Shown piece by piece: positions 8,623 to 18,634 of a stretch of DNA of 56,114 bases. This stretch comes from Leptothrix sp. (in: b-proteobacteria) (GTDB lineage: Bacteria > Pseudomonadota > Gammaproteobacteria > Burkholderiales > Burkholderiaceae_C): positions 1-56,114 of the forward strand of contig PNKD01000012.1 of assembly GCA_013822265.1 (NCBI GenBank), read 5' to 3'. The notes under the pieces were generated by a model that did no database searches, had not been told where the DNA came from, and worked only from the letters and a program-made list of their open reading frames with translations. The position numbers and the translations under genes were made by a program. Position 1 is the first letter of the stretch; each line of letters opens with the position of its first letter.

Positions 8623-9792
8623 AGGCGCCGCTTTGCCGAGCTCTATCAGGCCCTCGACGCCAGCACGGCCACCTCGGCCGAAGTGGCGGCGCTGCGCGGC
8701 TGCTTCAGCCAGGCGCCGGCGGCCGACGCCGCCTGGGCGGTGTACTTCCTGGCCCATGCGCTGCAGGCCGCGCCCGAGACCTTGGCCGCGACGCTGGGCG
8801 CGCCGGCCGAGTGGCTGGTGGAGTGCAAGTACGACGGCATGCGCGCCCAGGGCGTCAAGCGCCGGGGCCGCGTGTGGATCTGGTCGCGCGGCGAAGAGCT
8901 GGTGAGCGATCGCTTCCCCAAGGTGGTGCAGCAGGCCCCGAGCTGGCCCGACGGCACGGCGGTCGATGGCGAGCTGCTGGTGTGGCTGCCCGGCAGCGCC
9001 AAGCCGGCGCCCTTCAACCGGTTGCAACCGCGGCTGAACCGCAAGACGCTGCCGCGCAAGCTGCTTGCCGAAGCCCTGACGGCCCTGGCCGCGGCGCACG
9101 GCCTGCACCTGGCGCCGGTGGTGGTGGCGCCCGACTGGCCGGCCTGCGCGCGGCCGCGCGACGGCGCACGCGAGCGCAGTGTCGAGGGCCTCATGCTCAA
9201 GCACCGGGGCGCGGCTTACGGCATCGGCCGCGCGCGTAGCGAGCTCGCCTGGTGGAAGTGGAAGGTCGACGCGCTGAGCGTCGACGCCGTGCTCGTCTAC
9301 GCCCAGGCCGGGCACGGCCGGCGCGCCGGCGTCTACACCGACTACACCTTTGCCGTCTGGAGCCGCCCGCCGGCCAGCGCGGCCAAGGCGCAGGCCGTGG
9401 TGGAGGCCATCGCGCGGCGCGAGCCGACGCCGCCGCGCGACAGCGAGACGCTGCAGCTGCTGCCCTTCGCCAAGGCCTACTCGGGCTCGAGCGACGAGGA
9501 GTTCAAGGCCGTCGACCGCATCGTGCGGGCCACCACGCTGGAGAAGTTCGGCCCCGTGCGCAGCGTGCGGCCCACCCGGGTGTTCGAGATCGCCTTCGAG
9601 GGCCTGAACGCCAGCCCGCGCCGCAGGAGCGGCGTGGCGGTGCGGCCCCCCATGCAGCGCCTGCGCCACGACAAGCCGCTGCACGAGGCCGCCACGCTGG
9701 CCAGCGCCGCTGGCGCTGGCCCCGGGGGCTTGACCGGCGGTCGTCGTCGCAAGCGCCATCGCCGCGCTCAAGCCCCGATCTGGCGGGTCTAG
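8623..9792 (+). pseudogene. ATP-dependent DNA ligase, eroded by in-frame deletions
   Basis: The frame reads RRFAELYQALDASTATSAEV, the opening of the ~530-residue bacterial ATP-dependent ligase that pairs with the exonuclease, but only ~390 codons remain. After YFLA (about 8752) it jumps to sequence just before nucleotidyltransferase motif I (ECKYDGMR, Lys codon 8827-8829), losing most of the N-terminal DNA-binding domain. A second jump after TLPRKLLAEA (about 9075) removes motif III. SRGEEL, EGLMLK and WWKWK survive. No start codon lies in frame at the family N-terminus; the nearest ATG (8607-8620 area) is in another frame. Probably non-functional, although the frame stays open throughout. 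Confidence 0.78.
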
Positions 9793-9863
9793 GCCCCGCT
9801 ATTGCCGCCTTGGCGCGGCGCCCCGCTGCCTAGCATGGCAAGGACGCCCAACCGAGGAGCTGC

Positions 9864-11780
9864 GTGGACTCCGCCCTTGCCCAAAAACCGCCCGTGGCTC
9901 CGGCCGCGGCCCTCACACCCATTGCCGCGGCCGCTGCATCCGTCGCGGCCGTGCCGGCCGCGTCGGCGGCACCCGCCGACGCGTTGCAGCAGGCCGCGCG
10001 CAGCGGCGCCATGCCGCTGCCCGAGCTGCTGGACCGTGCCAGCACGCTGCAAGCCGCCGGCGAGGCCGAACGCGCCGCCGCGCTCTACGACGCTTGGCTG
10101 GCGAACACGGCTTCGCCGCTGCGCCACGTGGCCGGCTTCAACTGGGGTGCACTGCTGTCGCAGTTGGGCCGCAACACCGAGGCCGAGGCCGCCTACGCCT
10201 TGGCGCTGCAAGCCCAGCCCGGCTTTGCGCCGGCGTTGCTCAACCTGGGCCACCTGTGCGAGCGCCGCGGCGACGTCGAGGCCGCGCTGGCCCACTGGCA
10301 CGCTGTGTTCGATGCCGCGCCGCCGCCCACGCTCGAGCATCGGCTGCATGCGCTGAACAACGCCGCGCGGCTGCTCGAAGTGCAGCGCCGCTATCCCGAA
10401 GCCGAGGCGCTGATGCGCCGCAGCCTCGAGCTCAAGGCCGAGCAGAACGACGTCATCCAGCACTACGTGCACATCCGCCAGAAGCAGTGCGCCTGGCCGC
10501 ACTACCTGCCGGTGGGCGAGGTCTCGCCCAACCAGCTGCTGATGGGCACCTCGCTGCTGGCGACCATGGGCCTGTCGGACGACCCGGCGCTGCAGCTGCT
10601 GTCGTCGGTGCGTTTCGTGCACGAGAAGGTACCGAAGGCCCCGCCCGTGGCGCTGCACACGCAGATGCCGCCGCGCAGCGGCAAGGTGAAGATCGGCTAC
10701 CTCAGCGGCGACCTGCACATGCACGCCGTGGGCCTGCTCACGCCCGAACTCTTCGAGCTGCACGACCGCAGCCGCTTCGAGGTCTGGGCCTTCTGCTGGA
10801 CGCCCGAATCGGCGCAACCCGTGTTCCAGCGCCAGCGCCAGCGCATCCTGAAGGCGATGGACCACCACGTGCGCCTGGCCGGTGTCGACGACACGACCGC
10901 CGCGCGGCTGATCGCGCAGGCGGGCATCGACGTGCTCGTCGACCTGCAGGGCCTGACCAGCGGCGCGCGCCCGGCCATCCTGGGCCTCCGCGCCGCACCC
11001 GTGCAGGTGAGCTACCTCGGCCTGCCCGGCACCAGCGCGCTGCCCGGCGTCGACTGGATGCTGGCCGACCGCTTCGTGATGCCACCCGAGCTGCTGCCCT
11101 ACTGCACCGAAAAACCCATCTACCTGCCGCACTGCTACCAGGTCAGCGACCGTCAGCGCGAGGTCGCGCCCATGCCCACGCGCGCCCAGTACGGCCTGCC
11201 CGAGGGCGCCTTCGTCTTTGGCAGCTTCAACAACAACCACAAGTTCACGCCCGAAATGTTCGGCGCCTGGATGCGCATCCTGGCGCAGGTGCCGGGCAGT
11301 GTGCTGTGGCTGCTGGCCGACAACGACACCGCGCGCGACAACATGCGCGCTGCCGCCGCGGCGCAGGGTGTCGCACCCGAGCGGCTGATCTTCGCGCCGC
11401 GCGTGGCGCCGCCCGAGTACCTGGCGCGCTTCCAGCTCATCGATCTGATGCTCGACACCTTCCCGTTCAATGCCGGCACCACGGCCAGCGACGCACTGTG
11501 GATGGGCACGCCCATGGTCACGCGCGCCGGCCGCACCTACATCAGCCGCATGGCCGGCAGCCTGCTCAATGCCATCGGCCTGCCCGATCTGGTGACCGAG
11601 ACCCTGGCCGACTACGAAAGCCTGGCCGTCACGCTGGGCCGCCAGCCGGCGCGTGTGGCCTCGATACGCCGCTACCTCGCCGAGCACGGCCGCAGCAGCG
11701 CGCTGTTCGACCTGCCGCAGCTCGTGCGCGACATCGAGTCCGAGTTCGAGCGTCTGGCGCTGGCGGCCCGCGCGGCCTGA
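9864..11780 (+). CDS. TPR-containing GT41 (SPINDLY/OGT-like) glycosyltransferase
   Basis: A 638-residue protein. Residues 1-45 are Ala/Pro-rich; tetratricopeptide-like helices span about 45-200; the rest is the two-lobed GT41 domain: KVKIGYLSGDLHMHAVG (~272), PVQVSYLGLPGTSALPGVDWMLADRFVMP (~380), FGSFNNNHKFTPEMFGAW (~452) and DTFPFNAGTTASDALWMGTPMVT (~530). The His in DLHMHAVG and the Lys in NNNHKF match positions important in OGT. Such enzymes add sugars to Ser/Thr of cytoplasmic proteins before export. Start is GTG at 9864, with GAGGAG just upstream. It is followed after 21 bases by a type I secretion ATPase gene, which suggests it modifies the secreted substrate. Confidence 0.88.
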   Translation: MDSALAQKPPVAPAAALTPIAAAAASVAAVPAASAAPADALQQAARSGAMPLPELLDRASTLQAAGEAERAAALYDAWLANTASPLRHVAGFNWGALLSQLGRNTEAEAAYALALQAQPGFAPALLNLGHLCERRGDVEAALAHWHAVFDAAPPPTLEHRLHALNNAARLLEVQRRYPEAEALMRRSLELKAEQNDVIQHYVHIRQKQCAWPHYLPVGEVSPNQLLMGTSLLATMGLSDDPALQLLSSVRFVHEKVPKAPPVALHTQMPPRSGKVKIGYLSGDLHMHAVGLLTPELFELHDRSRFEVWAFCWTPESAQPVFQRQRQRILKAMDHHVRLAGVDDTTAARLIAQAGIDVLVDLQGLTSGARPAILGLRAAPVQVSYLGLPGTSALPGVDWMLADRFVMPPELLPYCTEKPIYLPHCYQVSDRQREVAPMPTRAQYGLPEGAFVFGSFNNNHKFTPEMFGAWMRILAQVPGSVLWLLADNDTARDNMRAAAAAQGVAPERLIFAPRVAPPEYLARFQLIDLMLDTFPFNAGTTASDALWMGTPMVTRAGRTYISRMAGSLLNAIGLPDLVTETLADYESLAVTLGRQPARVASIRRYLAEHGRSSALFDLPQLVRDIESEFERLALAARAA

Positions 11781-11801
11781 TCCGCGGCCCGACGACCCGA
11801 G

Positions 11802-14129
11802 ATGAGCGACACCCCGGCATCCCCGATGGCAGGCGCGGCGTCACCGCCGCCGCCGCCGGCCGCCTGGGACCTGGACCACGACGCGCTGGCGCACGCCATC
11901 TCGTGGCTGACGCGCCACCACGGCCGCGAACGCACGGCCGAGTCGCTGCTGGCGCACCTGCCGCTGGCCGGCCCGGTGGGCCCCGACCAGGCCGTGCGCG
12001 CACTGCGCGAGGCCGGCTACAGCGCCGGCCTGATGCAGCGCGCCGTGGGCGAGATGCACGCGCTGCTGCTGCCGGCGGTGCTGCTGCTCAAGGGCGGCGA
12101 CGCCTGCATCGTCGTCGCGCGCCGCGAAGAGCCCTCGCTGCAAGGCGGCAGCTACGACATCGTGATGCCCGGGCGCGAGGCCGTGGCCTGCACGGCCACC
12201 GAGGCCGAGCTCGAGGTCGAGTACACCGGCATCGCGCTGGTGGCCACGCCATTGCCGAGCGAGCACGAGGGCCCCGGCGGCGCCAACCGCCACGGCCAGG
12301 AAGCCACCTTGATGCGTCACCCCGGCAGCCACTGGCTGTGGGGCACGGTGCGGCGCTTCGTCCCCTACTACCGCGGCGCGCTGCTGGCAGCGATGCTCAG
12401 CAACCTGCTGATGCTGGTGACGGCGCTGTCCACCAGCGTCATCTACGACAAGGTCATCCCGCACCAGGCCTACGTCACGCTGTGGACGCTGGCCGCGGCC
12501 AGCGGCCTCGCGCTGGCCTTCGACATGATGGCGCGCCAGCTGCGCGCCTACCTCATCGACATGGCCGGCCGCAAGGCCGACCTCATCGTCGGCAGCATGC
12601 TGTTCCGCCAGACGCTGGCGCTGCGCATGGAGCACCGCCCCGAGTCGGCGGGCGCCTATGCGCACACGCTGGCGCAGGTCGAGCAGATGCGCGACTTCTT
12701 CGCCTCGGCCACGCTGTCGGCGATCTCCGACCTGCCGTTCATCTTCATCTTCGTGGCCATGGTGTTTGCCATCGGCGGGCCGCTGGGCTGGGTGCTGGTG
12801 GTGACGATTCCGGTGCTGCTGCTGGTCTCGGTGCTGATCCAGGCTTCGCTGCGCCGCGCGATGAGCAGCAACATGCAGCAGCTGGCCGACCTCAACGGCG
12901 TGCTCGTCGAAGCCGTGGACGGGCTCGAGGACGTGAAGGCCGCCGGCGCGCAGGGCCGCTTCCTGCGCCGCTACGAAGAAAGCACCGCCGGCGCGGCGGC
13001 CGCGGCGCTCAAGTCGCGCACCATCACCTCGTGGACCATGAACCTGTCGTCGGTGACGCAGCAGTTCGTGAGCATGGTCATGCTGGTGTGGGGCGTGTAC
13101 CTCATCGAGGACAAGGTGATCTCCGGCGGCGCGCTCTTCGGTGCCGTGATGCTGGCCTCGCGCGCCGTGGCGCCGCTGGCCAGCGTGACCTCGCTGGCCA
13201 CGCGCTACCAGGGCGCCCGCGCCGCGATGCGCGCGCTCGAACAGGTGATGAACAAGCCCATCGAGCGCGACGGCGGCAAGGTCTACGTGCCCAAGCGCGA
13301 GCTCAGCGGGCGCATCGCGCTGCACGAGGTGGGCTTTGCCTACCCGGCGCCGGCCAGCGTGCCGGGTGCCACCGGCGGTGGCGAAGGGCCGCGCGTGCTC
13401 AAGGGCGTGACGCTGCGCTTCGAGCCCGGCGAGCGCGTGGCCATCCTGGGCCGCATCGGCAGCGGCAAGAGCACCGTGCTGCGCCTGCTGGCGGGCCTGT
13501 ACCTGCCCTGCGAAGGCCAGGTGGTGGTCGACGGCATCGACCTGCGCCAGATCGACCCCGCCGACTTCCGCGCCCGCGTCGGCTTCGTCTCGCAGGACCC
13601 GCGCCTGTTCCACGGCACGCTGCGCGACAACGTGCTGCTCGACCGGCCCACCGCCGACCCCGCACGGCTGGCCGACGTGGCCCGGCTCACCGGCCTGGAG
13701 CGCCTGATCACCAGCCACCCGCAGGGCTGGGAGCTGCCGGTGGGCGAGGCCGGCGCGCTGCTCTCGGGCGGCCAGCGCCAGCTCGTGGCGCTGGCGCGCT
13801 GCCTGGTGACGCAGCCGCGCATCCTGCTCATGGACGAACCCACGAGTTCGATGGACGCGCAGAGCGAGGTCGCCTTCCTGCGTCAGCTCAAGGAGGCCTG
13901 CGGCGACTGCACGCTGGTCATGGTCACCCACCGCCCGGCAGTGCTCGAGCTGGTGGGCCGCGTGCTCGTCGTCGACGGCGGCAAGCTGGTGATGGACGGC
14001 CCCAAGAACCAGGTGCTGGCGGCGCTCAGCGGCGCCCGCCCCGCGCCGGCCCCGCAGGCCGGCACGCCAGCCACCAACGTGCACATGCACCCCAGTGCCC
14101 GCCCCGACGAGCGCGAGGCCACGGTGTGA
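11802..14129 (+). CDS. Type I secretion system permease/ATPase (LapB-like)
   Basis: A 775-residue ABC exporter. The N-terminal ~150 residues resemble a C39-peptidase-like domain without a catalytic Cys at its usual place (SWLTRHHGRERTAESLLAHLP), as in LapB/HlyB-type proteins that do not cleave a leader. Membrane segments occupy about 180-480. The ATPase has Walker A GRIGSGKST (~550), signature LSGGQRQ (~654) and Walker B ILLMDEPTS (~673). The gene lies between the GT41 gene and an HlyD gene, whose GTG start overlaps its stop. An outer-membrane TolC/LapE partner and the exported substrate are not in the window. Confidence 0.92.
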   Translation: MSDTPASPMAGAASPPPPPAAWDLDHDALAHAISWLTRHHGRERTAESLLAHLPLAGPVGPDQAVRALREAGYSAGLMQRAVGEMHALLLPAVLLLKGGDACIVVARREEPSLQGGSYDIVMPGREAVACTATEAELEVEYTGIALVATPLPSEHEGPGGANRHGQEATLMRHPGSHWLWGTVRRFVPYYRGALLAAMLSNLLMLVTALSTSVIYDKVIPHQAYVTLWTLAAASGLALAFDMMARQLRAYLIDMAGRKADLIVGSMLFRQTLALRMEHRPESAGAYAHTLAQVEQMRDFFASATLSAISDLPFIFIFVAMVFAIGGPLGWVLVVTIPVLLLVSVLIQASLRRAMSSNMQQLADLNGVLVEAVDGLEDVKAAGAQGRFLRRYEESTAGAAAAALKSRTITSWTMNLSSVTQQFVSMVMLVWGVYLIEDKVISGGALFGAVMLASRAVAPLASVTSLATRYQGARAAMRALEQVMNKPIERDGGKVYVPKRELSGRIALHEVGFAYPAPASVPGATGGGEGPRVLKGVTLRFEPGERVAILGRIGSGKSTVLRLLAGLYLPCEGQVVVDGIDLRQIDPADFRARVGFVSQDPRLFHGTLRDNVLLDRPTADPARLADVARLTGLERLITSHPQGWELPVGEAGALLSGGQRQLVALARCLVTQPRILLMDEPTSSMDAQSEVAFLRQLKEACGDCTLVMVTHRPAVLELVGRVLVVDGGKLVMDGPKNQVLAALSGARPAPAPQAGTPATNVHMHPSARPDEREATV

Positions 14130-15358
14130 GCGTGACGTCGATGTTCAGGCGCAAGCGCGGCCCCGAGCTGCAGCGCGGCGACGTGCCCTACCTCAACGCC
14201 GTGCAGGCGGCGCAGGTGATGGACCCGGCGCCGGCGGCGATGTGGGCGGTCTACCTGCTGCTGCTGGCCATCGCCGTGGCCGTGGGCTGGGCCTCGATGG
14301 CACAGGTGGACATCGTCGCCACGGCCACCGGCCGCGTCGTGCCCGACGGCCGCGAGCAGGTCATCGCCAGCCTGGAAGGCGGCATCCTGCGCGAGATGCT
14401 GGTGCGCGAGGGCCAGGAGGTGGCGCAGGGCCAGGCCCTGGCGACGCTGGACCCGACACGCTTCGAGTCGCAGCAGGCCGAGGGCACGGCGCGCAAGCTC
14501 GCCTTGCAGGGCACGCTGGCGCGTCTGCACGCCGAGGCCAACGGCTCGCGCTTGCAGTTCCCCGACGGCCTGCCCGCGGCCGTGGTGGACGGCGAGACCG
14601 AGAGCCACGAGGCGCGCCAGCGCGTGCTCAACGAAGCCGTCGAGACCAGCCGGCGCAGCGCCGCGCTGCTGGCGCGCGAACTGGCCATGGCCGAAAGCAT
14701 GTCGGCCAAGGGCCTGATGAGCGAGGTCGAGGTGATGCGCGTGCGTCGCCAGGTCAACGACCTGCAGCTGCAGACGCAGGAACGCATCAACCGCGCGCGC
14801 CAGGAGGCCGCGGGCGAGATGGTGCGCGTGCGCAACGAGCTCGCGCTGCTCGCCGAACAGATGGTGGTGCGCGACGACGCGCTGCGCCGCACGACGCTGG
14901 TGTCGCCCGTGCGGGGTGTCGTCAAGACCGTGCGCGCCAACACCGTGGGCGGCGTCATCGCCCCGGGCGCGCCGGTGATGGAACTGCTGCCCATCGGCCC
15001 GCGCGTGCTGGTGGAGGCGCGCGTCAAGCCCGCCGACATCGGCTTCGTGAAGACCGGGCAGCCGGTGAAGGTCAAGCTCAGCGCCTACGAGTACGCCGTC
15101 TACGGCGCGCTCGAAGGCGCCGTGGTCTCGATCAGCCCCGACGCCATGGGCGACCCCGAAAAGGCCGCCCAGCCCGAAGGCACCTGGTACCGTGCGATGG
15201 TGCGCGCCGACCCCGCCGGGCTGCGCAAGGGCGACAAGCCGTTGCCGGTGCTGCCGGGCATGACCGGCAGCGTCGAGATCCGCACCGGCCAGCGCAGCGT
15301 GCTGGGTTTCCTGCTGCGGCCGATGATGAAGTCTCAGGAAGCCTTCCGCGAGCGCTGA
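14126..15358 (+). CDS. HlyD-family type I secretion periplasmic adaptor
   Basis: A 410-residue membrane-fusion protein: a short cytoplasmic N-terminus, one membrane helix near residues 40-62 (MWAVYLLLLAIAVAVGW), a biotinyl-lipoyl-like half (GREQVIASLEGGILREMLVREGQEV), a long coiled-coil hairpin (~120-250), the second lipoyl half (LVSPVRGVVKTVRANTVGGVI) and a beta-barrel domain ending TGSVEIRTGQRSVLGFLLRPM. It bridges the inner-membrane ATPase to an outer-membrane channel. GTG at 14126 overlaps the ATPase gene's stop as GTGA; GTG 14132 and ATG 14141 are alternatives. It is the last gene of the GT41-ATPase-adaptor operon and converges with the thioredoxin-like gene. Confidence 0.9.
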   Translation: MSVTSMFRRKRGPELQRGDVPYLNAVQAAQVMDPAPAAMWAVYLLLLAIAVAVGWASMAQVDIVATATGRVVPDGREQVIASLEGGILREMLVREGQEVAQGQALATLDPTRFESQQAEGTARKLALQGTLARLHAEANGSRLQFPDGLPAAVVDGETESHEARQRVLNEAVETSRRSAALLARELAMAESMSAKGLMSEVEVMRVRRQVNDLQLQTQERINRARQEAAGEMVRVRNELALLAEQMVVRDDALRRTTLVSPVRGVVKTVRANTVGGVIAPGAPVMELLPIGPRVLVEARVKPADIGFVKTGQPVKVKLSAYEYAVYGALEGAVVSISPDAMGDPEKAAQPEGTWYRAMVRADPAGLRKGDKPLPVLPGMTGSVEIRTGQRSVLGFLLRPMMKSQEAFRER

Positions 15359-15376
15359 CGCGCGGCGCCGGCGCCT

Positions 15377-15769
15377 TCAGCCGGCACGCTGACGCAGGCG
15401 CTGCGCGAAGGCCAGCACGGCCGCTGGCGCTGCGACCGCAGGCCGTTCGTCCAGCACCGCGTCCAGCACACGCTGCAGCGTCCCGCGCTGCGGCGCCAGC
15501 GGCCCGGCGAAGTGCACCTGCTGCGGGCCCACGACCACCAGGGTCGGGAAGGTCTCGATGTCCAGATCCCCCAGCAGGTCGGCCTCGTCCTCGATGTCCA
15601 GCCAGTGTGTCTGCAGACCGGGGTGCCGCTCGCGCAGCGTGGCGGTGACCTGTTCGAACACCGGCGCGTAGTCGTCGCACAGCCGGCACCAGGCGGCGCA
15701 CAGGCAGGCCACGTGCAGGGGGACTGCGGGCGAAGCAGGGGTGGGGCGGGCGCTCAAGCTGTCGAGCAT
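15377..15769 (-). CDS. Thioredoxin-like protein with CRLC motif
   Basis: A 130-residue thioredoxin-fold protein. It has the strand-plus-active-site pattern HVACLCAAWCRLCDDY (CxxC as CRLC near residue 28) and the cis-proline segment ETFPTLVVV near residue 73, in a domain of the usual ~100 residues. No signal peptide is clear, so a cytoplasmic thiol-disulfide role is likely. The gene follows the NarL-type regulator by 54 bases on the minus strand and may be read with it. No partner enzyme is visible. Confidence 0.82.
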   Translation of the reverse strand: MLDSLSARPTPASPAVPLHVACLCAAWCRLCDDYAPVFEQVTATLRERHPGLQTHWLDIEDEADLLGDLDIETFPTLVVVGPQQVHFAGPLAPQRGTLQRVLDAVLDERPAVAAPAAVLAFAQRLRQRAG

Positions 15770-15823
15770 GGCACGGTGGTGCGCCGAGCCCGGCCCTGGC
15801 CGTGGCGGCGCCGCGACGCCCGC

Positions 15824-16474
15824 TCAGCGGAACAGGCCCAGGCGCTGCGCTTCGAGCGCCGCCTCGGCGCGCGAGCTCACGTTGAGCTTGCGGTAGATCT
15901 GCTTGACGTAGTCGGCGATGGTGTGCCGGCTCAGGCCCAGCTGCACGCCGATCTCGGGCAGCGTGTAGCCCTTGGCCACGCGCAGCAGCACCTCGCTCTC
16001 GCGGTCGGTCAGGTTGACCGCCGGGATCGCGTTGGCCGTCAAGGCCGGTTTGGCCTTGGCGCTGAAGTGGGCCATCACGCGGCGCGCGATCGAGGGCGAC
16101 AACGGCGGCTCGCCCTGGCTGATGCGGTGCAGCTGCTCGGTGATGAGCTCGCGCGGCTGTTCCTTCAGGATGTAGCCGAAGGCACCGGCCTGCAGCGCGG
16201 GGAAGAGGTGTTCGTCGTCGTCGTGGATGGTGACGACCACGCTCTGCGCCTCGGGCTGCAGGTCGCGCAGCTTGGTCACCACGTCGACGCCGCTGCCATC
16301 GGGCAGGCCGAGGTCGATCAGCGCGAGGTCGAACTTCACCGCCTTGACGAGCTCGATGGCATCGTGAACGCGCGCGCTCTCGGAGATCATGGCATCAGGA
16401 AAGACCTGCATCACGAGCTTGCGCATCCAGACCCGGATTTCGGGCAGGTCTTCGAGCAGCAGGATGGTCTTCAT
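15824..16474 (-). CDS. NarL/LuxR-family response regulator
   Basis: A 216-residue two-domain regulator. The receiver has acidic residues near position 9, phospho-Asp54 in LALIDLGLPDG and Lys in YILKEQ near residue 105. The C-terminal LuxR-type helix-turn-helix runs from LTDRESEVLLRVAKGYTLPEIGVQLGLS to IYRKLNVSSRAEA. It lies 48 bases downstream of its likely partner kinase (16523-18484). A GCCGATAA on the minus strand (16510-16503), 29 bases upstream of the start, resembles a sigma-28 -10 element, but no matching -35 is convincing. Confidence 0.93.
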   Translation of the reverse strand: MKTILLLEDLPEIRVWMRKLVMQVFPDAMISESARVHDAIELVKAVKFDLALIDLGLPDGSGVDVVTKLRDLQPEAQSVVVTIHDDDEHLFPALQAGAFGYILKEQPRELITEQLHRISQGEPPLSPSIARRVMAHFSAKAKPALTANAIPAVNLTDRESEVLLRVAKGYTLPEIGVQLGLSRHTIADYVKQIYRKLNVSSRAEAALEAQRLGLFR

Positions 16475-16522
16475 GGTCGGGTGCGTGGGGGTCGATCCGA
16501 TGTTATCGGCCGCGCGCGGCCG

Positions 16523-18484
16523 TCATGAAGCCTGGGTCGCGCGATCCAGTGGAACCGTGAGCCGTATCACGGTTCCATAGCCCGGGGCGCTCTCGACCAG
16601 GCACTGCCCCTGCAACTGCTTGGCGCGGTTCTTCATGCTGGCCAGGCCGTGGCCGCGGTCGAGCCGGCCGTCGATCTCGCTCGAGATGCCGTTGCCGTTG
16701 TCCTGCACGACGAACTCCAGGTCGGTGCCGGCGATGCCGGCCTTCACCGTGCACCGGGTCGCGCCGCTGTGCTTGATGATGTTGCTCGTGGCCTCGCGCA
16801 GTATGCGTGTCGTTTGCACGTAAGCCCGTGCGCTCAGCGTCTGCGGCAGGTCTTCGGGCGCGCTCCAATCGCCCTCGATGCCGGCCTGCCCGAGCCGCGA
16901 GACGACCTCGGCGCGCCAGTCGCCCAGGGCGTCGGCCAGCCTGACCGGCCGGCCGGTGAGGCCGCGCACGCTCAAGCGCATTTCCTCGAGCGCCTCGCGT
17001 GCCAGCGTGCTGATGCGTTCGCTTTCGCTGGTATGCACGATGGTCAGCAGCTTGGCGCCCAGGTCGTCGTGCAGGTCGGCGGCGATGCGTTTGCGCTCGC
17101 GCTCGGTCACCTGCTCGACACGCAGCTCGGCCATCTGGCGGAAGTTGCGCTCGATCTCCACCGTGGCCTCGCGCACGCGCTGCTCGAGAGCGGCCTTGTC
17201 CTGCTCGGCATGCTGCAGCGCACGGCCGTGCTGCTGCACCAGGCGCAGGCCCACCAGCACGAAAAGCAGGGGCACCCCAAGCTGCAGCACGTGCGAGGCC
17301 CGCGTCAGCGCCGACGGCAACTCGCCCAGCCATTGGGCGGCAAACTCGATCGCGCCGACCAGCATCACCAGCGCCATCACGCCGCCCATCGCCCAGCGGG
17401 CGCGAGCCCGGCGCTGGTGGTGCAGGTGCCAACCCAGCGCGGCCAGCATCTCGGCCGCCAGCAGCACGTACCAGGCGTTGACCACGGCATGCAGCCGCTG
17501 CGGGCCGGCCAGCACCAGCGACACCGCCAGCAGCGCGCATTGCAGCGGCAGGCCGACATCGGCGACGCGGTGGCGAAGCCCGGCATGGCGCAGCACGAAC
17601 TGCACTGCGGCCCAGGCGATGAAGCCGAGCATCGCGCTGACCAGGAACTCGGTCTCCGAGTGCCCCAGCGGCATGCTGCGCAGCCACAGCCGGCCACTCA
17701 CCAGCGCCCAGCCCACGCACAGCGCGCCGAAGTAGGCGAGGTGGCTCTCGCGTCGGTTCACGAATCCCAGCACGAACATGAAGCCGCCCATCAGCAGCAG
17801 CGTGGCACTCACCGCCTGCGGCGCCCAGACCTGCAGCGCCGTCAGCCGTGCGTGGCGCGCCGCCAGCACCGACTGCGGGCCGACGGTCATGGCCGACAGG
17901 CTGCCGGCGCGCAGGCGCGAACCGACCTCTTCCAGTGGGTGGCCGACGAGCTTGATGTCGAGCACGTTGCCGGTGCTGCGCAGCAGCGCCGCCGGCAGCG
18001 CCACCAGCTGCGGGTGGTTGCAGTTGTGCGCGTAGGGCGGGCTCATGCGGCCGCCGCTGTGCAGCTTCTCGCCGTTGAGGAAGACCTCGAGGCTGCTGCA
18101 CACGTGTTCGATGAACAGCGCGTGCGGGTCGTCGGCGTCGCCCGGCAGGGCCGGCAGTTCGGCGCGGTACCACACCGGCCCGCGCCGGCCCTGGCGGGTG
18201 CGGTCCCATTCGTCGGGCAGCGCCACGCGCAGTGCCGGCGCCGAAGCCGGGTAGGCCGGCGCCGCCCCATAGGCCCGCTGCGCGACGTCGATCTGCCAGG
18301 TCCGGGCCTGGCTGGGGATGCACCACAGGGCGACCAGGAGGGCGAACAGCGGCCCCCACAGCGCGCCGATGGCAGCGCGCCACTGGCACGCCGGCACAGC
18401 CGACGGTCCCCGCGCGTGCCGGCCGCACCTTGCGTCGTGGTGCGGGCTGGGGGCTGCAGCGGGCCGGGCAGGTGTGAGGATCAT
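16523..18484 (-). CDS. Membrane sensor histidine kinase, NarL-partner type (7TM-DISM-like)
   Basis: A 653-residue protein. After a short Pro/Ala-rich start (ATG 18484), a hydrophobic segment ending SQARTWQ (~60) looks like a signal sequence. An extracytoplasmic domain follows (~60-205; [31 protein letters not shown]), then about seven membrane segments (~210-400), a coiled coil, and a HisKA_3 kinase with [17 protein letters not shown] and an ATP-binding tail DNGNGI...[11 protein letters not shown]. This layout resembles 7TMR-DISM receptors. It is probably the partner of the regulator downstream and is divergent from phoH across ~150 bases. The ligand is unknown. Confidence 0.87.
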   Translation of the reverse strand: MILTPARPAAAPSPHHDARCGRHARGPSAVPACQWRAAIGALWGPLFALLVALWCIPSQARTWQIDVAQRAYGAAPAYPASAPALRVALPDEWDRTRQGRRGPVWYRAELPALPGDADDPHALFIEHVCSSLEVFLNGEKLHSGGRMSPPYAHNCNHPQLVALPAALLRSTGNVLDIKLVGHPLEEVGSRLRAGSLSAMTVGPQSVLAARHARLTALQVWAPQAVSATLLLMGGFMFVLGFVNRRESHLAYFGALCVGWALVSGRLWLRSMPLGHSETEFLVSAMLGFIAWAAVQFVLRHAGLRHRVADVGLPLQCALLAVSLVLAGPQRLHAVVNAWYVLLAAEMLAALGWHLHHQRRARARWAMGGVMALVMLVGAIEFAAQWLGELPSALTRASHVLQLGVPLLFVLVGLRLVQQHGRALQHAEQDKAALEQRVREATVEIERNFRQMAELRVEQVTERERKRIAADLHDDLGAKLLTIVHTSESERISTLAREALEEMRLSVRGLTGRPVRLADALGDWRAEVVSRLGQAGIEGDWSAPEDLPQTLSARAYVQTTRILREATSNIIKHSGATRCTVKAGIAGTDLEFVVQDNGNGISSEIDGRLDRGHGLASMKNRAKQLQGQCLVESAPGYGTVIRLTVPLDRATQAS

Positions 18485-18634
18485 GGCGCGCGGCATTGTG
18501 CATGGCGCCCCGTGGCCGCCCGCACTGCGACAATGCGCTGCCTGTGCGCCAGTGCCCCGATGACCGGCGCACCGCACGGCCTGCCCACTGGCCCTGCCCG
18601 CCGCGGCACCCCACTTCGAGAGCGCCACCGCCCC

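Noticed and set aside
10094..14125. Long plus-strand frame upstream of the HlyD start, overlapping the GT41 and ABC genes
   Set aside because: Only the part from 14126 resembles a protein family; the rest is an out-of-frame Arg/Ala/Gly-rich shadow.
16503..16510. Exact sigma-28 -10 (GCCGATAA, minus strand) before the response regulator at 16474
   Set aside because: The hexamers at the correct spacing (TTCATG, TCATGA) fit the -35 poorly, and about one chance match is expected in a window this size.
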